Part shown: positions 34,197 through 35,094 of the stretch, piece after piece
Layout: the number at the start of each line of letters is the position of its first letter
How positions within the stretch are numbered: the first letter of the stretch is position 1
Origin: Gemmatimonadota bacterium
GTDB lineage: Bacteria > Gemmatimonadota > Gemmatimonadetes > Palauibacterales > KS3-K002
Assembly (NCBI GenBank): GCA_020344015.1
Contig: CP070812.1
Coordinates: forward strand, 2,452,001 to 2,487,094
Length of the DNA stretch: 35,094 nucleotides
Direction: 5' to 3'
Program-made: the position numbers and the translations under genes
The notes under the pieces: generated by a model
Told to the model about the DNA's origin: nothing
Databases searched by the model: none
What the model saw: the letters and a program-made list of their open reading frames with translations, nothing else

Positions 34197-34485
34197 CCGA
34201 CCGCTCCTTGCGCTCTCGCAGCCGCGCCATGGGAGACACCTCGAGGGCAGGGATGAAGCTCTCGAGGGCAGTCACCCGACCGAAGATGCGGAGCAGCCGG
34301 ACCAGGGTGAGGAGTGTGGGGTTATCCCCCTTCTCGGCCCGGTGGAGCGTGCTCCGGGAGAGACCGGCACGTTCCGCCGCCTCCTTCTGCGTCAGGCCGC
34401 GAGCTTTGCGGAGCCCAACCAAGCGCTCGCCGATCGCCTGCATGACCTCCCGATCCGTGGCGGTGGTGTAGCTTTTATCGTACAT
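34189..34485 (-). CDS. hipB: HipB-like XRE antitoxin
   Basis: This 98-aa protein has an XRE helix-turn-helix: IGERLVGLRKARGLTQKEAA, ERAGLSRSTLHRAEKG, then NPTLLTLVRLLRIFGRV. The short C-terminal tail (MARLRERKERSGA) is basic. It should bind and restrain HipA and repress the operon. The frame stays open to an ATG at 34521, but that codon lies inside an operator-like repeat and next to the best -10 element, so the ATG at 34485 (GGGG 4 nt upstream) is preferred. It overlaps hipA by 8 nt. Confidence 0.9.
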   Translation of the reverse strand: MYDKSYTTATDREVMQAIGERLVGLRKARGLTQKEAAERAGLSRSTLHRAEKGDNPTLLTLVRLLRIFGRVTALESFIPALEVSPMARLRERKERSGA

Positions 34486-34581
34486 TATGCCCCAATCTAG
34501 TCTATTTGTCGCTTTTATCATACAGCCTCAAGATAGGGACCAAGGCGGCTTCGCGCAAGAGGCATGTCGCTTTTATGACAC
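34468..34581 (-). promoter_or_regulatory. three operator-like repeats controlling hipBA
   Basis: Read on -, the repeats are GTACGATAAAAGCTAC (34483-34468), GTATGATAAAAGCGAC (34523-34508) and GTGTCATAAAAGCGAC (34581-34566). The shared core is ATAAAAGC with GT and AC ends. The middle copy holds TATGAT, a good -10, and the first copy overlaps the 5' end of hipB. Binding by HipB is inferred. Confidence 0.6.
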
Positions 34582-34965
34582 TAAAACCCTTTCCAAGGCC
34601 GTTGATGTATTATATATGCAACATGACCGCCCGCTCCACCCACCCAGGGTGTTCCCCCCGGCGTGGTCGTTGGGGGTAACCAGAACTCGGGGCGCGAACG
34701 CGCAGAGCGGTAGGCCAATCGGCATAGGACATACAGGCCAGGACTCCTGGCTCCCGCTGGTCATCCTGACCGAACATCGCTGGCGCCCCTCCCTCTCTCT
34801 TGACGGCCCTTCCCGTCTTTCTGCTTGTAAACATTAGCGTTACGCGAACGGCTCGGCCGGGGCACGGAAGTTGACTAGACGATACAGCCTGCGAGCCGCT
34901 CGCCAAGCGCGGCCCAGGGATAAACAACACAGTTGGGACTCAACGGATAAGGAGAGCACCTGAAC
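34582..34965. other. 384-nt gene-free stretch between hipBA and the next gene
   Basis: I find no supported gene here. It starts AT-rich (TTGATGTATTATATATGC at 34602-34619), contrasting with the GC-rich neighbours. A 13-nt palindrome (CCAGGACTCCTGG) lies at 34738-34750. TTGACG (34800) and TTGTAA (34825) form a poor promoter candidate (19-nt spacing) for the + gene at 34966. Confidence 0.4.
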
Positions 34966-35094
34966 ATGGAACTCAATCCTCGACTCAACACCGCCGTGAC
35001 CGCAATCGCTGTTCTGGCGCTAACGACCTTTGCTCTGGTGGCTGATGGCCGCGTCAGCGCCGAGCCCGCGACCCGGGACGTGGCCTCGGTTCTG
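34966..35094 (+). CDS. exported protein, N-terminal fragment cut by window edge
   Basis: An ATG with AAGGAG 11 nt upstream opens a frame that runs without a stop to the last base, giving 43 residues. It shows a signal peptide: a short polar start MELNPRLN, a hydrophobic core TAVTAIAVLALTTFALVA and a likely cleavage after VSA. The mature part begins EPATRD. The gene continues past the window and the function cannot be called. Confidence 0.7.
   Translation, partial: MELNPRLNTAVTAIAVLALTTFALVADGRVSAEPATRDVASVL

Noticed and set aside
34487..34837. 116-codon + frame in the hipBA upstream region
   Set aside because: It crosses the operator repeats and AT-rich promoter DNA, lacks a ribosome site, and resembles no domain.

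Overview
The window is a high-GC, gene-dense bacterial chromosome segment with 24 well-supported protein genes, two small candidate genes that are easy to miss, and one gene cut by the right edge. No rRNA, tRNA, insertion sequence or CRISPR array was seen. Several traits suit a Gram-negative, Gemmatimonadota-like (or Acidobacteriota-like) genome: many lipoproteins with short Asp/Gly-rich mature N-termini, signal peptides ending in A-x-A-Q, an iron-sulphur type PurF, and a large MoxR/DUF58/BatA/DUF4175/DUF4159 cluster. That assignment is inference from gene content, not from a marker gene.

Layout. At 1-3.1 kb on + there is a small HTH protein behind a good sigma70-type promoter, a secreted SmpA/OmlA-like protein with a PPAET repeat, a short candidate gene encoding a cysteine-containing 10-residue repeat, and purF. 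At 3.1-6.9 kb on - there is a tight run: a secreted lipocalin-like protein, lysA, an unannotated 40-codon gene with a very strong ribosome binding site, and a radical SAM enzyme. A 213-aa hypothetical lies just downstream. At 7-10.8 kb a DsbD-type transmembrane thiol reductase (+) converges on a TlpA-like thioredoxin lipoprotein (-), so both are periplasmic redox functions.

11-26.1 kb is one 15-kb run of nine genes on -, most joined by 1-14 nt overlaps. In transcription order they are DUF4159, a VWA membrane protein, a C13/caspase-like protein with Ser in place of the catalytic Cys, a TPR protein with a gluzincin metallopeptidase domain, a second DUF4159, MoxR AAA+ ATPase, DUF58, a BatA-type VWA membrane protein, and a DUF4175 coiled-coil membrane protein. 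The layout suggests one envelope machine: a cytoplasmic AAA+ ATPase acting with VWA/MIDAS proteins, plus two peptidase-fold proteins outside the membrane.

26.4-32.8 kb holds a LVIVD-repeat lipoprotein, comEC (-), an alpha/beta-hydrolase lipoprotein and a secreted protein made of two near-identical domains, ended by a 12-bp hairpin. 32.9-34.5 kb (-) is a hipBA toxin-antitoxin pair with three copies of a 16-bp operator-like repeat. The last 130 bases start a new exported protein.

The most interesting novelty candidates are the lysA / 40-aa peptide / radical SAM operon and the MoxR-VWA-peptidase cluster. The CYP-repeat mini-gene before purF is a further lead.
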